Shown here: positions 30,601 to 42,600 of the stretch, one piece after another | Position numbering within the stretch: position 1 is the first letter of the stretch | Layout of the letters: the number at the start of each line of letters is the position of its first letter | NCBI RefSeq assembly: GCF_009870125.1 | Contig: NC_046679.1 | Span: 17,298,001 to 17,362,000, forward strand | Direction of reading: 5' to 3' | Origin: Drosophila pseudoobscura | Taxonomy: Eukaryota; Arthropoda; Insecta; Diptera; Drosophilidae | Length of the DNA stretch: 64,000 nucleotides | Notes under the pieces: generated by a model | The model's input: only the letters and a program-made list of their open reading frames with translations | Databases searched by the model: none | Told to the model about the DNA's origin: nothing | Made by a program: the position numbers and the translations under genes

Positions 30601-33600
30601 GGTCACTCATCACCAGCGTCTTCTGTTGGGACAGCCCCGAATCATGGGCACACAGTAAGTCTCAACTCATTTGTTGGGCTCTTTGGACCTCGGTCGTCTT
30701 TATGGCGCATAATGAAGCGTTAAAATGTAACGCGCAACGGCAGCAGCAGCAGCAGCCGCAGCAACAGCAACAATGGACCAACCACAAGCAGAAACAACAA
30801 TTACAAATGCCTCTTTACACTTGCCGCTGACGCTGAGGCTGGTGCTGTCGGGACTGGGGCTGACGGAAGCATTTTTGTGGGCTTGGAGGGAAAGCATTTG
30901 GAGCCGGGCGCGTGTGAACCAAAGAAAGCGAAAAAGGGTCAGCATTTGGCCAAGAGATGCTGGTGATGCTGCTGAGGCTGTGGCTTACGCAAACTGGCCA
31001 GAGCCAGAGCCAGAGCCAGAGCCAAAGCCAGCCAGGCAACAGTCGGCCAGTCGAATGTCAGCTTTATGTAATAGCAAATACAATACATTTTCAACTGGCA
31101 TACTCGTATTTGTTGGGGCAAAGTCCAGCCTAGCTAGCAGAGCTAGCAGCAGCCGCCAAACAGCTGGCGAGGCCAGAAGACGGCTCGGTTAAAAGCAAAA
31201 TTCTGCCCGAGACATCGCCATCATCCTCACCTCATCGTGAATCGGCAGAATTCAATAGAAACGTTGCACAAGCCCCACTGTATGGTACGCCTATCGAGTG
31301 TATCCGATGCGAGTGAGTCAACATTTGCCATTTATTGGCCAACCTTTTGCAGATCGCCACATTAACGATATTCAAGTATATACTTATGTACTCATGTGTC
31401 TTTATCGTTCTTACCACGAACTGATCAGTCGATCTTGCGAATACCGGTTTCTATACCCAATTTGTCCTTTATCGAAGTGTATTTTAATTCTAGTTTATTT
31501 TGCCAAAAACAAAGTTCAACAAACTGCGACTCAAATGTATTTATTACTATATTTTATACTCGCACTGGTATCTGCTCGGGCTTACAGATGGCCGTAAATG
31601 ATGTTTACGCTATGTTATTGTCGTCTTCGTTCTATGACCACCCAGCGGGTTCTTCGTGATTTGTGATGCGGACTTTTGTCTGATTTTTACTGCACTCTCA
31701 GCTTCCAGCAAATGTTAATTGAAACGACTTCGCCGTGTGCTTTTGCGTATTCCAGTCGGCGGTCGGAAATTTGCTCATTTGATTTATTGAATCGCTCAAT
31801 TAAGACAGTGCCACTCCAGTCGCAGTGCGCACTACTCGAGAAGCCATCGGCAGCGCCCACGCTTAGGCCCGTCCGGTAGGTTCGTGTCTTGAGTCTTTTG
31901 TTTGGGTGCTTGGGCGTTGATAAACATCGGGGCAACAAGAGGGTTAAGACATGATGGATTATGGCTCGGCACGACAGGCCGCGCTATGACAGATCATTGG
32001 CTAAGCCGATCAGCAGTTCGCTTACAAAACGCGACAATTATGAATGGAATGCCTACGGTTCCGGCCTCGGCTTGAACTTCCTCCTGCCACTGCCCCCAAC
32101 TGGAGCGCCACTCGGAAATGCACCGCTGTAAAGTGGTTTAGTTTTCGGACAGGGGCAAGAGCAAATCTAAGCGGACACAGCCCCAGCCAGCAGCCATAGA
32201 CACAGACACAGACACAGACAGACAATTAAATTTAATTGCACTTAGTGATTGCCGCAGTGCCCTCCTCCTCCAGCTCCAGCTCCAGCTCCGTCTCCGACTG
32301 CAGTGTGGTGCGTGTTAAGTATATACAATTTCCATCTTAATGGATCTCACCTAGATAGTGTGAGAAACGGGTTTTATGACGCTCATCGCTAGTAATTTTC
32401 CTTAATCAAATGGCATAAAATATGTGAAATTAAAGCAGCACCGCTGACCCGCGCTCCAGGTCTGTGGCAAAAGTGCAGGCTGTGCGAGTGGCTTCATAGG
32501 TGCTTCTGGTGTGTGATCTGCCCCCACATTGTCCCCGCCCCCTCCCACGCGGGGGAAAGCTCGCGAAATCAGCGAAAAATGCCGCATCACCGGAAGCAAT
32601 TGAAGGCTAACAAGACTTGAAGACCCGAGCATACGGATAGAAAATAAAAAGATGTACTCTTCTTGCAATTTATAGAAAAGATTATACAGATAGATTTGAA
32701 AAGGATTTACTCTGAGAGCTCTGAGAGGATTCCCATCGCCTAAAATGATTGGCCTATCATCTGTGGGTATTTCCTATTTCTGCACATCACCTGTTCGTAT
32801 TTCTTCTTTCGAAGGGTATCCAAGCTTTGGCCTCGTACTCTCGGGTTTCCCCCTTGGAATTCAATTAACTAGCACGCACCTAAAAAAGTGAAAATCTCCG
32901 CCAGAGATCTCGGGGACGGGCTCTAAGAAAAGTGAATCTTAATTAGATGCAATCAGCGGCGACATTGTTGGGATGAGAGCGGAGCCCTTCCGGAGCCCAA
33001 GCAGGGGCAGCAATATTTTCCACCGATCTGAGTCACCGTCGCCGCCGTTTGATGGCGACAATTACGAGAATCTCGTTTTGGACGCTTCACTGGCTGCGGC
33101 CTACTCGTGCCGCCGAAATTACGTCAGCTCTGCAGTGGAAATATTGTCGAGTCACAAGTGGCGACACATGGAGCAGCACGAGTCCAATCGCTGAAGTGAT
33201 GGAAATTTCAATCAATCTTGTAATAAAGAGAGATGGCCGGCGGGAGTTTCCAAGTGGCTGAGGTGACTGCGGTTCTCTCCCGACTATAACCCGCAATTAC
33301 ATCCACTCCGGCCACACCCACAGTATCCGCCCAACCACCGCCAACCACCGCCAACCACCGCCAACCACCGCCAACCACCGCCTGTCAGCCAGTTGGTCAG
33401 CCAGCCAGTCGGTCAGCGGGTTCATCTCAACGACTGTCGAGCCAGACCCTGTCCGTTAATGAACCGAATAGGCGAACGAACGGCATAACACGGCTCTCGG
33501 AGATCAATCTGGTGGCCATTGACAGCTTGCTGCTGTCCGGACCGTCTGACGTAGCTGGCCGAGACGAGGCGACGAATGAGCATTGTTTCCCCCGTGCACG

Positions 33601-36600
33601 TCTACGTCCGTGTTGGGTCGCGGATCCGAATGTCTTTGTTGGAGCTGGTGCCGACGAACAGGTACTCATGATGGATGAGCCTGCAGCTGGCCAGTGGCGT
33701 AGCTATCGTACCAAAGATGTGTTTGCAAACCAAAGGCCTGGGGCTCTGTGGGCACCTGGGCACCTGTGAGAACGAATTAGCCTAGTTTGGGCGAGATACG
33801 AGAATTGAGATTAACAGTTTCGAGCCAGTTTCGAGGTATTTCCTTAATTGTGAGTGGAATGGGTTGCATTCCTCCATTACAATTTCAAATGTCCCAGAGT
33901 TGGCTTTAATTAAATAATTGGATACACCGTATACTTACTCGTATCCGTATATGCGATTGTGTGCATCAATTGAATTGGCCTATTTCGAGGATTCTCCTTG
34001 ACATTCCCCGGAATCGTGTCTTTCGCGACGACGCCCCTGATCCGCTCAAATCAATTCAGCTAACCCTAACCCCTTGCCGGAGTCGTAATTACGGACAGCT
34101 TTGTTGTTGTTCTTTAATTGCCGTCAGTCAGGTATTTAACTATTTAGTCAGCGATTAACGATCGCGGAACTGGTTTAACTCTTTCCTGGCATCCCCCTCG
34201 CTTCCCCACCCCTCCCCTCCCTCACCCTACCTATCTCTATCGTTAGATTTTTCCCTCTCCGTTAGTCTAGCCGTCCATCCGATCATTTGTTGATAGTTTC
34301 GCTTTGTTATTTATCACATGGACAAGGAGACATTGCAACATCGAAATCGGCAAGCTGGCTGCACCAGTTTTCAAATGCGAGGCTTACATTTCGGCCATTT
34401 ATTTTCGAAACTAGCATGCCAAAGCACATATGTATGTACATACATACGTTCTATGTATATTATGGCGGCTGGCTTTACCGGTAGAGAACTACCGCGAAAA
34501 ATCGATAGAAAATCACGGTGAACCGGCTAGTGGGGGGTAGCCGCGTACGGAAATTCGCCTAGAATGTTGTTTTTTGGCCAACTTAACGGATATTTCTTTC
34601 CGAGCCACTGGCTCTCAGTTTCCTTTGTTTCTGTGTGACTGGCGCGCCATGGCCGGCTTCATGTGGCGAAACAAGACTTGTCAGTAGTCATATTCGGAGA
34701 TCCCAGTGAAGCGGAGCGAGCACCTTTAATTAGAGCCGAACCGCAGAATAGTTATAATCAATCAGTTGTCCGCCCCTTTGAACTTTAGTTGATCGTAGAT
34801 CGTAAATCGGCGGATTTGGCGGAAACTCCATGGCTGCTCCACGGCTGTTGCAATGTTGTAATTAACGAGGCAAATTATTTATTGATTTGACACTTGATCT
34901 TGCCAGGCGAGCCTGGTGTTGCTGCTTGCCAAATCTCCGCTGAACACTCGACTAATCTGTTATCTTTCCCTTCGCTTACTTTGCAGGATTACCTCACAAG
35001 ATTCTACGATGGTTGGCGGGATCTGATGGACAACAAATCGGATCCCCGAACACAGGGCTTCCCGCTCATGAGCTCGCCGTTCCCCACGATAGCCATCAGC
35101 CTTACATATGCGTACATCGTCAAGGTAAGTGGAGAGACTGAAACTGGGACTGGGACTGGCACTGCGACTGGGACTGGGGAATGGGGAAGCACCAAACTGA
35201 ATCGAACACAACAACAGAACGATTCTGGCCAATTTATGCTAATTTACCAACCTGCCAGAACTGGCTGATAGCCATCCGGGAATGGCACTCAGCGATGCCA
35301 TTTTGATGCCTTTCTGGAAGCTCGTCGGAAACTAGTTTCGGTTTATTGCATTGCAAAATGAATGTGAAACAAAAGAAAAGGTTCAGGGCCATCGCATGCC
35401 AATCCCAGAGCGGACAAACATACGGGACGATCGCTTGGCAGCTGGTGTCGAAATGTGACCCAAGCGAGGGCAACGAGAGATTATGCAAAAATCAAAAATC
35501 AAAAAATCGAAAATCAATTCGAATAAACGATTTCTATTTAGGTTGACCGCTTTGCAGTGGTTCACATTCATAGTATAGTTTTACCGAAGCATTTAACTTA
35601 CTTTCACATAACTGCCGAAACCGCACTCAGACTTTGGCGCGCTCTCCGCAGCGGGGGAGCCAGGGCTGGCCAAACAAAAGACTTGGGCAACGAACTTGTC
35701 ACAAAACCAACAGTCGACGTCGAAGTCGGCGTCGACGTCGACGTCAATGGGTTTGATTTGATAATTGCTGCAACGGGCTGTGGCCTCTATTTGATTATGG
35801 CAAATGACAGACCGAATGATGATGCCGAATCGAGGGCAAGGGACAAAGGGCATCATATTCAATATTCAATAAGCAATATATGTATTTCAGGTGCTGGGCC
35901 CCAAGCTCATGGAAAACAGAAAACCCTTCGAGCTGCGCAAAGTTCTGATTGTCTACAACGCGGCGCAGGTGATCTTCAGCACTTGGCTGTTCTACGAGGT
36001 AACCCCCACAGCGGAGACGGAGACCCACTTCCACTAGACGACTAAGCTCTCTTTCTTTTCGCAGTCCTGCATAGGCGGATGGCTGAATGGCTACAACTTG
36101 AGATGCGAACCCGTCGACTACTCTTACTCACCCAAAGCGATACGTGTAAGTGTTCCTCTTCTTTTTCAAGACTATATACACAGGTATAGTCGGGCATGGG
36201 GGTATGAATTTCCATATATTGTTTATGGTTAGCAAACAGCAAAGTTCTTTTGTTGACTGGGCCAGATTTTATGTAAGCAACCAGTTTCGGCTGCGGCAAG
36301 ACAAGATATTAGCAAAAACGGCAATGGCGACAGGTTCTCTTATGCTAATCAAAAAGAAATGGATACCGAATACCAGACGGCCGGCTGGCCGGCCGGCTTT
36401 GTGGCTCTTTGCCTGTGGGGATGGCGAGGAATAGAGAACATTTTATGCGGCTCTCTCCGCCTCACGTGTGCCGTCAGGTTGGCTGACTGGCAGTGGCTGG
36501 CTGGGTCTTAGAAAGCTGATCGCCCAGAGATTTTGCAAATTGCTTTTTTGTCATTGATAAGCGTTGAGACTGTGTTACCGTTAGTTCAAATGCGAATGGA

Positions 36601-37668
36601 AGGCGCCCTGCTTAAGCTGAAGGCGATCTTTGCATAACAAAAACGAAAGATTTGAAATATTGGTACTGGAAGGCCATAAATATTGAGAGGTGGCGAGCCC
36701 AGTTCCACTCTCCAAGAAGTAATATCGATCTATAAGACAGAGGAACACCAGAACGAACACTCTCTAGAGGATGTCGTGTGAGCAAGTGAAGCACGATTAA
36801 CGCTTACAGTCACCAGAAATGTAGGGTTTCCAGAAAATAGCATAGAGTTAGGGACATGGTAGTGATAGAAATGTGTACAGGGTGGAATATATACATCCAT
36901 TTGGTTTCATATCGTGATCATCTTTCAGACGGCCGAGGGATGCTGGTGGTACTACTTCTCCAAGTTCACAGAGTTCTTCGACACCTTCTTCTTTGTGATG
37001 CGTAAGCGCTACGATCAGGTGTCGACCCTGCACGTGATCCACCACGGCATTATGCCGGTGTCCGTCTGGTGGGGCGTCAAGTTCACCCCCGGCGGACACT
37101 CGACGTTCTTCGGATTTCTCAATACCTTTGTGCACATAATCATGTACACGTACTACATGTTGGCTGCGATGGGACCGAAGATGCAGCGCTACTTGTGGTG
37201 GAAGAAATACCTGACGGTGCTGCAGATGATTCAGTTCGTCCTGGTCATGGTGCACTCGTTCCAGCTGTTCTTCAAGAACGACTGCAACTACCCGATCGGC
37301 TTCGCCTACTTCATTGGCGCCCATGCTGTGATGTTCTACTTCCTATTCTCCAATTTCTACAAGCGGGCCTATGTGAAGCGCAATGCCAAGGTATGTACAG
37401 CCGATTCCGGTCATACCTCTTAAGCTCAGCTCCGCTTCTCTTCTGCGTTTATCTGCAGGAAAAGGCAGCCTTGAAGGCCAACGGACATGCGAACGGCGCC
37501 ATCAAGACCCTGAAGGACGGCGACGTGCCGCCCACTCGGAACGGCCAACTCAACGGTTCTGCGAACGGCTTCCACAACACCTTCTCCAAATTCACCACGG
37601 AGATGTGCAATCCGGCGCTGAATACGACGACGCGACAGCGGGCGCTCGTCAACGCCGGCAACAAGTAG
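24691..37668 (+). CDS. CG2781: Very-long-chain fatty acid elongase (ELOVL family)
   Basis: 3-ketoacyl-CoA synthase of the ER membrane, condensing malonyl-CoA with long acyl-CoA. Exons 24691-24693 (the ATG alone), 34987-35124, 35891-35998, 36065-36145, 36929-37390 and 37459-37668; 333 aa, typical length. Every junction is phase 0 and GT-AG. Seen: MDYLTRFYDGW start, KFTEFFDTFFFVMRK, catalytic histidine box HVIHH (145-149), HxxMYxYY-like and later membrane segments, and a polar Asn/Gly-rich tail. The start is inferred: ATG directly before a GTAAG donor, in phase with exon 2, which has no usable upstream ATG. Introns 2 (766 bp, with a GTCGAC repeat near 35713-35746) and 4 (783 bp) show no other gene. 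AATAAA at 38253-38258. The orthologue name is from memory, supported by adjacency to CD98hc (CG2791). Confidence 0.9.
24694..34986 (+). other. 10.3 kb first intron of the elongase gene
   Basis: No nested gene found on either strand. It contains many CAG/GCA and CA tracts (about 28690-28715, 30735-30775), a GACCAAAGACTAAA duplication at about 30408-30435, a GCCAGA hexamer run at about 31000-31035, and a 10 bp minisatellite at 33329-33381. Large first introns of this kind usually carry enhancers; that is inference. Confidence 0.6.
33329..33381. repeat. Minisatellite, 10 bp unit CCGCCAACCA x5
   Basis: Five essentially perfect tandem copies inside elongase intron 1, followed by looser CAGCC/GGTCAG repeats up to about 33420. 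Confidence 0.9.
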
Positions 37669-38252
37669 AGCGCCGCCAGCCAGCCAACGCCAACCAGCCA
37701 GCCAGCCAAACAAGAAACAAACATAAGCATAAATTAATTACGCTACCATTTAAATTACCGTACGATTAAATTAATCATAAGCATAGGGAGTCCAAGCCTA
37801 ATCTAAGCCAAATCGAATTCGTAATCAATATCCAACACATACAACAAAATGGAAAGCATATTTTCATGGAAATCCAATCCATAGCGATCGCACCACCCCA
37901 AGCACGCCACGTCACGCTGAACCTCTCCTCTCCATCTTCTGTACTCTACAGATTAATTATAATTTGTATCCAACTTTGTATACCTACGCATTCGACTCTC
38001 AGTCAGACCAATGCTCGTGCATTATCCTCCCTACATGTGGAGGACGAGTACAGAGATAATCGACATGTATATTTTCTACTATATAGCACACCCTTGAGCG
38101 ATTATGTCGCAGACCAGGCTCTATCTATTACTTACTATTAATTACCTATCGCCCTTTATTTTTGTATTTTGGTAATGCAAGCGACAGCTTTTTATACGTG
38201 TACATTATTTCGTTGGATTGTTTTGAACAAAAATATGTGTTTTTATTTTATA

Positions 38253-38258
38253 AATAAA
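38253..38258 (+). terminator. Poly(A) signal of the elongase gene
   Basis: AATAAA about 590 bp after the elongase stop codon. Confidence 0.6.
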
Positions 38259-38867
38259 TTCGAGATTTAACTGAAACTGGTTTTGTTGACCCCTTTCGCA
38301 TAAGACGGCGATTTTATACCCTGGATACCATTCTGATTTCGAAAACAGTTGAGTTTCTTCGACAAATAATCCTATGAACCGATTGGACAATTAAATTTAA
38401 ATGGGCGTGGGACTTGGTTAAAAATCCAGTAAACGCAGAAGTATTTACACTACTCACGAAAAGGAACGGTGGGGATTCTTGGGCCTAGTATTGAATTCCA
38501 AGCGCTGGGTTGTCTGTTCCATCAGGGGCTCTCCTTTGGTCCATCACACAGCTGATCGTGTCGAAAATGAAGGTGATCTTATCCGGCTGCTCCCACTCCT
38601 CGACAATGGAATGGAATTAATTAAGGGGAATGCAATTAAAGGGAATTGTGGACGATGCCTTCGGATGCACGCGAAGGTTTCCTTCTTTGCGCTGTTAAAA
38701 AGTATGCTCTAATTTATTTGTCGAAGGGGTTCGCTGATAAAATAGCAAAAGCTTCGTTTTTTCTTGAAATAAAATTACTCAAAGAAACGAGGTGGAACGT
38801 TGTGATTTTACGGCAGTAACTCTACATTTATACTCGATACTTATTTAGAATGGCTCTCCTCCGCCAG

Positions 38868-38985
38868 ACGGCGCTACCATTGAACGACAACGAGTGCGTG
38901 CGAGAGAGACAGACAATCAGTCATAACGTCGCCACAAATCTTATATACCGCTCATTTTGAGTATCGGGTATAAAAATTTTAATAA
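38868..38985 (-). repeat. Dispersed repeat family A, inverted and internally deleted copy
   Basis: Ends with CTCATTTTGAGTATCGGGTA, the reverse complement of the family 5' end at 16441. It begins with the complement of the family 3' end (CTCCTCCGCCAGACGG and GAGAGAGACAGAC). The middle is missing relative to 51130-51660. Confidence 0.65.
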
Positions 38986-39371
38986 GGAAATTCGGAATGA
39001 AAAATGTATAGCATATTTGTGGGTGGGTTACCATGTAGAATTCATGTAGTTAGGTATTTATTGCCTACTTCGAGGTTGAGCCGACGATGACGCTGCAGTG
39101 CGGGAGCGTATGAATTTGTATGAATGTAGCTCAGAGTGTGGTACAGTGGGCAGTGCGAACAACAAAAAATAATAAGGATTTAATTTACTACTGCACCACT
39201 GGCTATAATCTATGGCTTATGGCTTACAATTGAGATTTAGTTTCCGGGTTTCATTTTTGCACAGTCCTCATCTGTCTTATAAAGAGTATTTCTAACCATC
39301 AGGTACCATCAGACAAGGGGGCTCGGTAATCTGGACTATATATATACTAACTATCCAGAATTATGCAGTGA

Positions 39372-39542
39372 AGAGGATTGGCAATCGAGACCCGCTTTGA
39401 AGCTGCAGCTCCATCGAACACGGAAGAAGACGCCAAGAGGCTCACTGGCGTCGCCATGACCATTGCCAGCTTGTATCTGGATACTAGCGAGGCCAGTGAG
39501 TTTTATGTAGGCGAGGTGGTGCCTATAGCATCTAGGCTATAG
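39372..39542 (+). pseudogene. Coding-like fragment of 56 codons, no start codon
   Basis: Opens after a stop at 39369-39371 and ends at TAG 39540. It contains GLAIETRFEAAAPSN and VAMTIASLYLDTSEA in well-behaved codons. No start codon or flanking splice sites are convincing. Probably a relic exon or transposon piece; family not recognised. Confidence 0.3.
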
Positions 39543-39734
39543 AAATTGTGCCTCTTATTGACCTGTTGTGTAGAGAAACTATTTGTACTGAGTTGGCTCT
39601 AAGTGACACCTTCCACGGCAGTTTTTCTTTTACATAGTTCACAGCCAGTCCAGAAACAAACACACAAAAAAGATTAAGAACAGTTTTAAGAACGTTGTTG
39701 TTGGTAAATTGGTACGTGCATACCTGTACAATAT

Positions 39735-40302
39735 ATGCACGTAACTATGTTCTTACAAAAAAGTTGGAGGACAGACATTCCATGCAGTAACAAATTACAC
39801 GGTGTAAATTGGACCTTTATCTTTAATCAAAAATTGCATACGATTCGACATGCATGGATTCATCGATTGAACAAGTATAGCGACGAATGCCCTTTACATA
39901 AGATTTCAAAAGCCCATGAAATTTGGAAACTCGATTCGAGGTGCATTCAGCTATTAATATAGACAATCAGTTTTGATACGTATGTTAAAATCTCAACAAT
40001 GTCCGAAGAGGATAGCGGTGCAAAGTGCATCCAGATGCCATTCTGCAATGACACACCCAATTTGTGAAACTACTCTCCAAAAATTATTGTTGGGACACAA
40101 ACTGTGCGCAAATTGGAGGTCCTCCCTTGAGGCTTGGTTATGGAAAAGCCTTCCCACTGAAGTTTCGGCCCTCGATAGTAACCAAAAGCCTGTGATTGTC
40201 GCTACTCGTGCATATGGTAAGGTACACCAATACTTTGTTGAGAGTATGCAAAACAATCTTGGGCGCAAAGAAACGGGGATAAAAATAACCTTGGGATGCT
40301 AA
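39735..40302 (+). mobile_element. Possible Tc1/mariner-type transposase relic
   Basis: Two plus-strand fragments in shifted frames. The first has W-T-F followed by an H-T-x-R motif, like the start of the second catalytic region. The second has LWKSLPTEVSALDSN and VIVATRAYGKVHQY, resembling the Tc1 C-terminal pattern W-x-x-[IL]-P-x-E, then V-I-x-A-x-G-x-x-x-x-Y. Catalytic residues are not all recoverable and terminal repeats were not found. Confidence 0.3.
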
Positions 40303-40759
40303 GACGATGCTGTATAATTATTTCATTAGCAGCTAATGCACGACTTCCGAATGCGCTTATGAACCAGGTCATCAACGCTAATGAAAACATTGTATACCCG
40401 AGGCTTGCGTGAGCAAACAGCCAATTTTGCATACACGAATATCGATTTCCATTTAAGGAAGGAAGGAATATGAGGGTAGCATTTTTCAAGACTCAATCTC
40501 AGTTGAAAAGATTCCAGTAGGCAGATTCTATATACATATATGTATATTTATGTGCTATATTCAAACTTTCCTGTTGACTATTCCGTTGTCTAATTTAAGA
40601 CAAATACAGTGTCGATCCATGAAACGATGCGATGTGCTAACAGGCAAGATCAAATCAAGTAAAACTAAGATCCGAAAAATCGCTAGTTAGTGGTGAAGCG
40701 AAACTGGTTGGAAGTTATGAGCTTGGCAGCAATGTCAATTGAATCCGAAAGGGCTAAAG

Positions 40760-41403
40760 ATGGTGAGAAGGCTGCCAAGGCATACTGTAATTATATAATT
40801 CAAATGCATCTTTCCTAGCGCTTTGGTACAGCTTTTTCCTTGGGATTGGCCCTTTGCCTTCTGCTACTCCTGCATACCAGTTCTTCGGAGGCAAGAAAAA
40901 GAAATCAGAACAGGGCAGCAAAATCTCGGTCATCCAATCCGATTGCAGCAATTGAGTACTTTGATGAGCCTGAGAGACAGCGTACTTCAATGCGCAACGG
41001 TCTTAACCGTGCGCACAATAACCCGGGCGATGCCGATTATGGTGGCAAGATATGGGATCAAGATAAAACTTTACTTAGGCACCAACATTTAACTAAACGG
41101 CTGAGTGGTGGCGCGGAGCCGGGCGCTGCTTTCTTCAATCAGTGCCGTTCCATATTCAAGGAGGAGAACTTTGCAGCCCATGTCGTAGCGGGAATACTGG
41201 ATTCGATTACGACACGGCTTGAACAGCTCTGCGCCGACAAAGCAATCCATCCGCTTTATAAAAAAATGGTCGCTGGTAATCTTTTTTGCCATTCTAATGT
41301 ACTCGAGACCATGGACATGCTTCTCGACCTTCTATTAGACCAGGTGGAAAAGCGTTGTGAAGACATACCCGGATTCCATGGTATTTTTATCTTCACCAAA
41401 TGA
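40760..41403 (+). CDS. Uncharacterised secreted protein, 195 aa
   Basis: Two exons: 40760-40762 (only the ATG, directly followed by the donor GTGAG) and 40819-41403, separated by a 56 bp intron ending TTTCCTAG. An in-frame TAG at 40816 shows that exon 2 cannot extend upstream unspliced, and its frame has no ATG near the signal sequence. The product begins MRFGTAFSLGLALCLLLLLH, a clear signal peptide (cleavage near residue 26). A basic, disordered N-terminal part follows, then a helical C-terminal half with four cysteines (NQCRS, QLCAD, LFCHS, KRCED). Poly(A) signals lie at 41508 and 41517. Family not recognised; a fast-evolving secreted protein is likely. An out-of-frame ATG lies at 40717, so the start depends on where transcription begins. 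Confidence 0.65.
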
Positions 41404-41507
41404 ACAGACAACTAAGATGAACTATGCCTGAACCTGAAAGATTTCAGAGAAACAGTGTACAGAAAAATATATGTATTTTCCAGGACACACTTTAATATTT
41501 AAACGCA

Positions 41508-41522
41508 AATAAAGCAAATAAA
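41508..41522 (+). terminator. Two overlapping-range poly(A) signals
   Basis: AATAAA at 41508-41513 and 41517-41522, about 105 bp after the stop of the 195-aa secreted-protein gene. Confidence 0.65.
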
Positions 41523-41665
41523 ACTTATCACAAACCGTGAGCTTCTAAGCTACTCTCTATTATTGCACAAATCTGCATCTATCTGAAGGTTGGGTTGCAA
41601 AATCACCGCAGTCACCAGATCAGTTCTTCAAATGTTAGCCTTTTTATAGCGATAGCATGTGAATT

Positions 41666-42190
41666 TTACTTCCTCTCCTCGGAAAACCCATCCAAGCTGC
41701 TCTTAACGTTGTTCAAAAACTGGAGGGACCTGGCTATGCGATCGCCTACTGCGTCCGGGCTAGGTAGAACAGCCTCCAGCAGAATTGGGACGATTTGCTG
41801 GCCTACGGATTGAAAAAGCTCAGCGATCTTGATAATGGTGGCCGGGTCTGGCAAACCTGGAATTCCCGCGCGTGGCAACAAAGCATCATCCGAGCCGACC
41901 TCGCGACGTCTGCGTGCAGTCTCTTCCGAGTCCTCGACCGTTTCCTCGGAGGATGAATCATCATCATCGCCATCACCATCACCATCGCCGCCCTCCTTTT
42001 TGATCACCACCTCTGTCTCGTTCTCGTCTGCAGCAACTGTGATCACTTCCTAGCGCGGGGAAAATATTCAGATTATGCTGGATTTAAACTCATCTGTCAC
42101 CTGTGGCCTGGCCTCCGTCTGGAGCCCCACTTGTAGCAGCACCAGCAGGAAGGAAGCTAGCAGCATCTGTCGTCTCCCATGAAAGCCCAT
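41666..42190 (-). CDS. Uncharacterised secreted acidic proprotein, 157 aa
   Basis: Two phase-0 exons: 42190-42101 and 42049-41666, with a 51 bp GT-AG intron. The start MGFHGRRQMLLASFLLVLLQ is a signal peptide (cleavage near residue 27). Then come an N-E-T sequon (N40), a Gly/Asp run, a Ser/Glu-rich acidic segment, and a tetra-arginine (76-79) that would suit furin-type cleavage. The C-terminal half is amphipathic helix (for example IIKIAELFQSVGQQIVPILL). A TATA box and initiator-like sequence give a very short 5' UTR, a layout seen in highly expressed tissue-specific fly genes. It converges on the 195-aa secreted-protein gene, stops 262 bp apart. Function unknown. Confidence 0.75.
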
Positions 42191-42223
42191 TGTTTAAACT
42201 TGACGAAGTGCGCCCGCTGGCGA

Positions 42224-42231
42224 TATTTATA
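42224..42231 (-). promoter_or_regulatory. TATA box of the 157-aa secreted-protein gene
   Basis: TATAAATA on the minus strand, 34-41 bp before the start codon. An initiator-like TCAAGT lies close to 42200, so the 5' UTR would be about 10 nt. Confidence 0.7.
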
Positions 42232-42499
42232 GTCCTCACCTAATGGTCTAATGACGCTTGCATGTCGGCCAATAGGCCCCGTAATCTAATCCGCCCCAGG
42301 AAATTGGTCAATTTCTGTGTGGAGAGCAATTTTAGTTCTGTCAACCTTGCTGACGCCGAATCGGAACCACCTGAGAGTGGGGGCACCGGCAACGGCATCG
42401 CAATTCAGACGTGCTATCACTTTGTAGCAGCCAGCCTCTTCCATCACGAGACGGAGACGCTGCACATTTTGGGCTTGGAATGTGCCGACTTGTGCATTT
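42232..42499. other. Divergent spacer between the secreted-protein gene and the 68-aa candidate
   Basis: Bounded by the minus-strand TATA box and, on the plus strand, by the presumed promoter of the noncoding exon that ends at 42600. No other feature seen. Confidence 0.4.
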
Positions 42500-42600
42500 T
42501 TTGCCCATCTCGGCCTCGGCCCAGCCCAACCCAGCCCGAACAACTTGCTTGCCAATTTAGCAAGTCTTGCTCACTCGCTCTCGCACTCGCACTCGCCCAG
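42500..42600 (+). other. Candidate noncoding first exon ending in a strong splice donor
   Basis: CTCGCCCAG followed by GTAAGCTG at 42601 is a near-consensus donor. Joined to the acceptor TTTTTACAG at 42999 it gives a 399 bp intron. The 5' boundary is arbitrary; only the donor is seen. Confidence 0.35.

Larger units (their letters stand above)
38300..40759. other. Repeat-rich spacer between the elongase and the secreted-protein genes
   Basis: Contains the inverted repeat copy at 38868-38985, the coding-like fragment at 39372-39542 and the possible transposase relic at 39735-40302, all listed separately. No intact gene seen. Confidence 0.5.

Noticed and set aside
33512-33769. 85-codon frame in elongase intron 1
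   Set aside because: No splice signals or homology; chance frame in GC-richer intron sequence.
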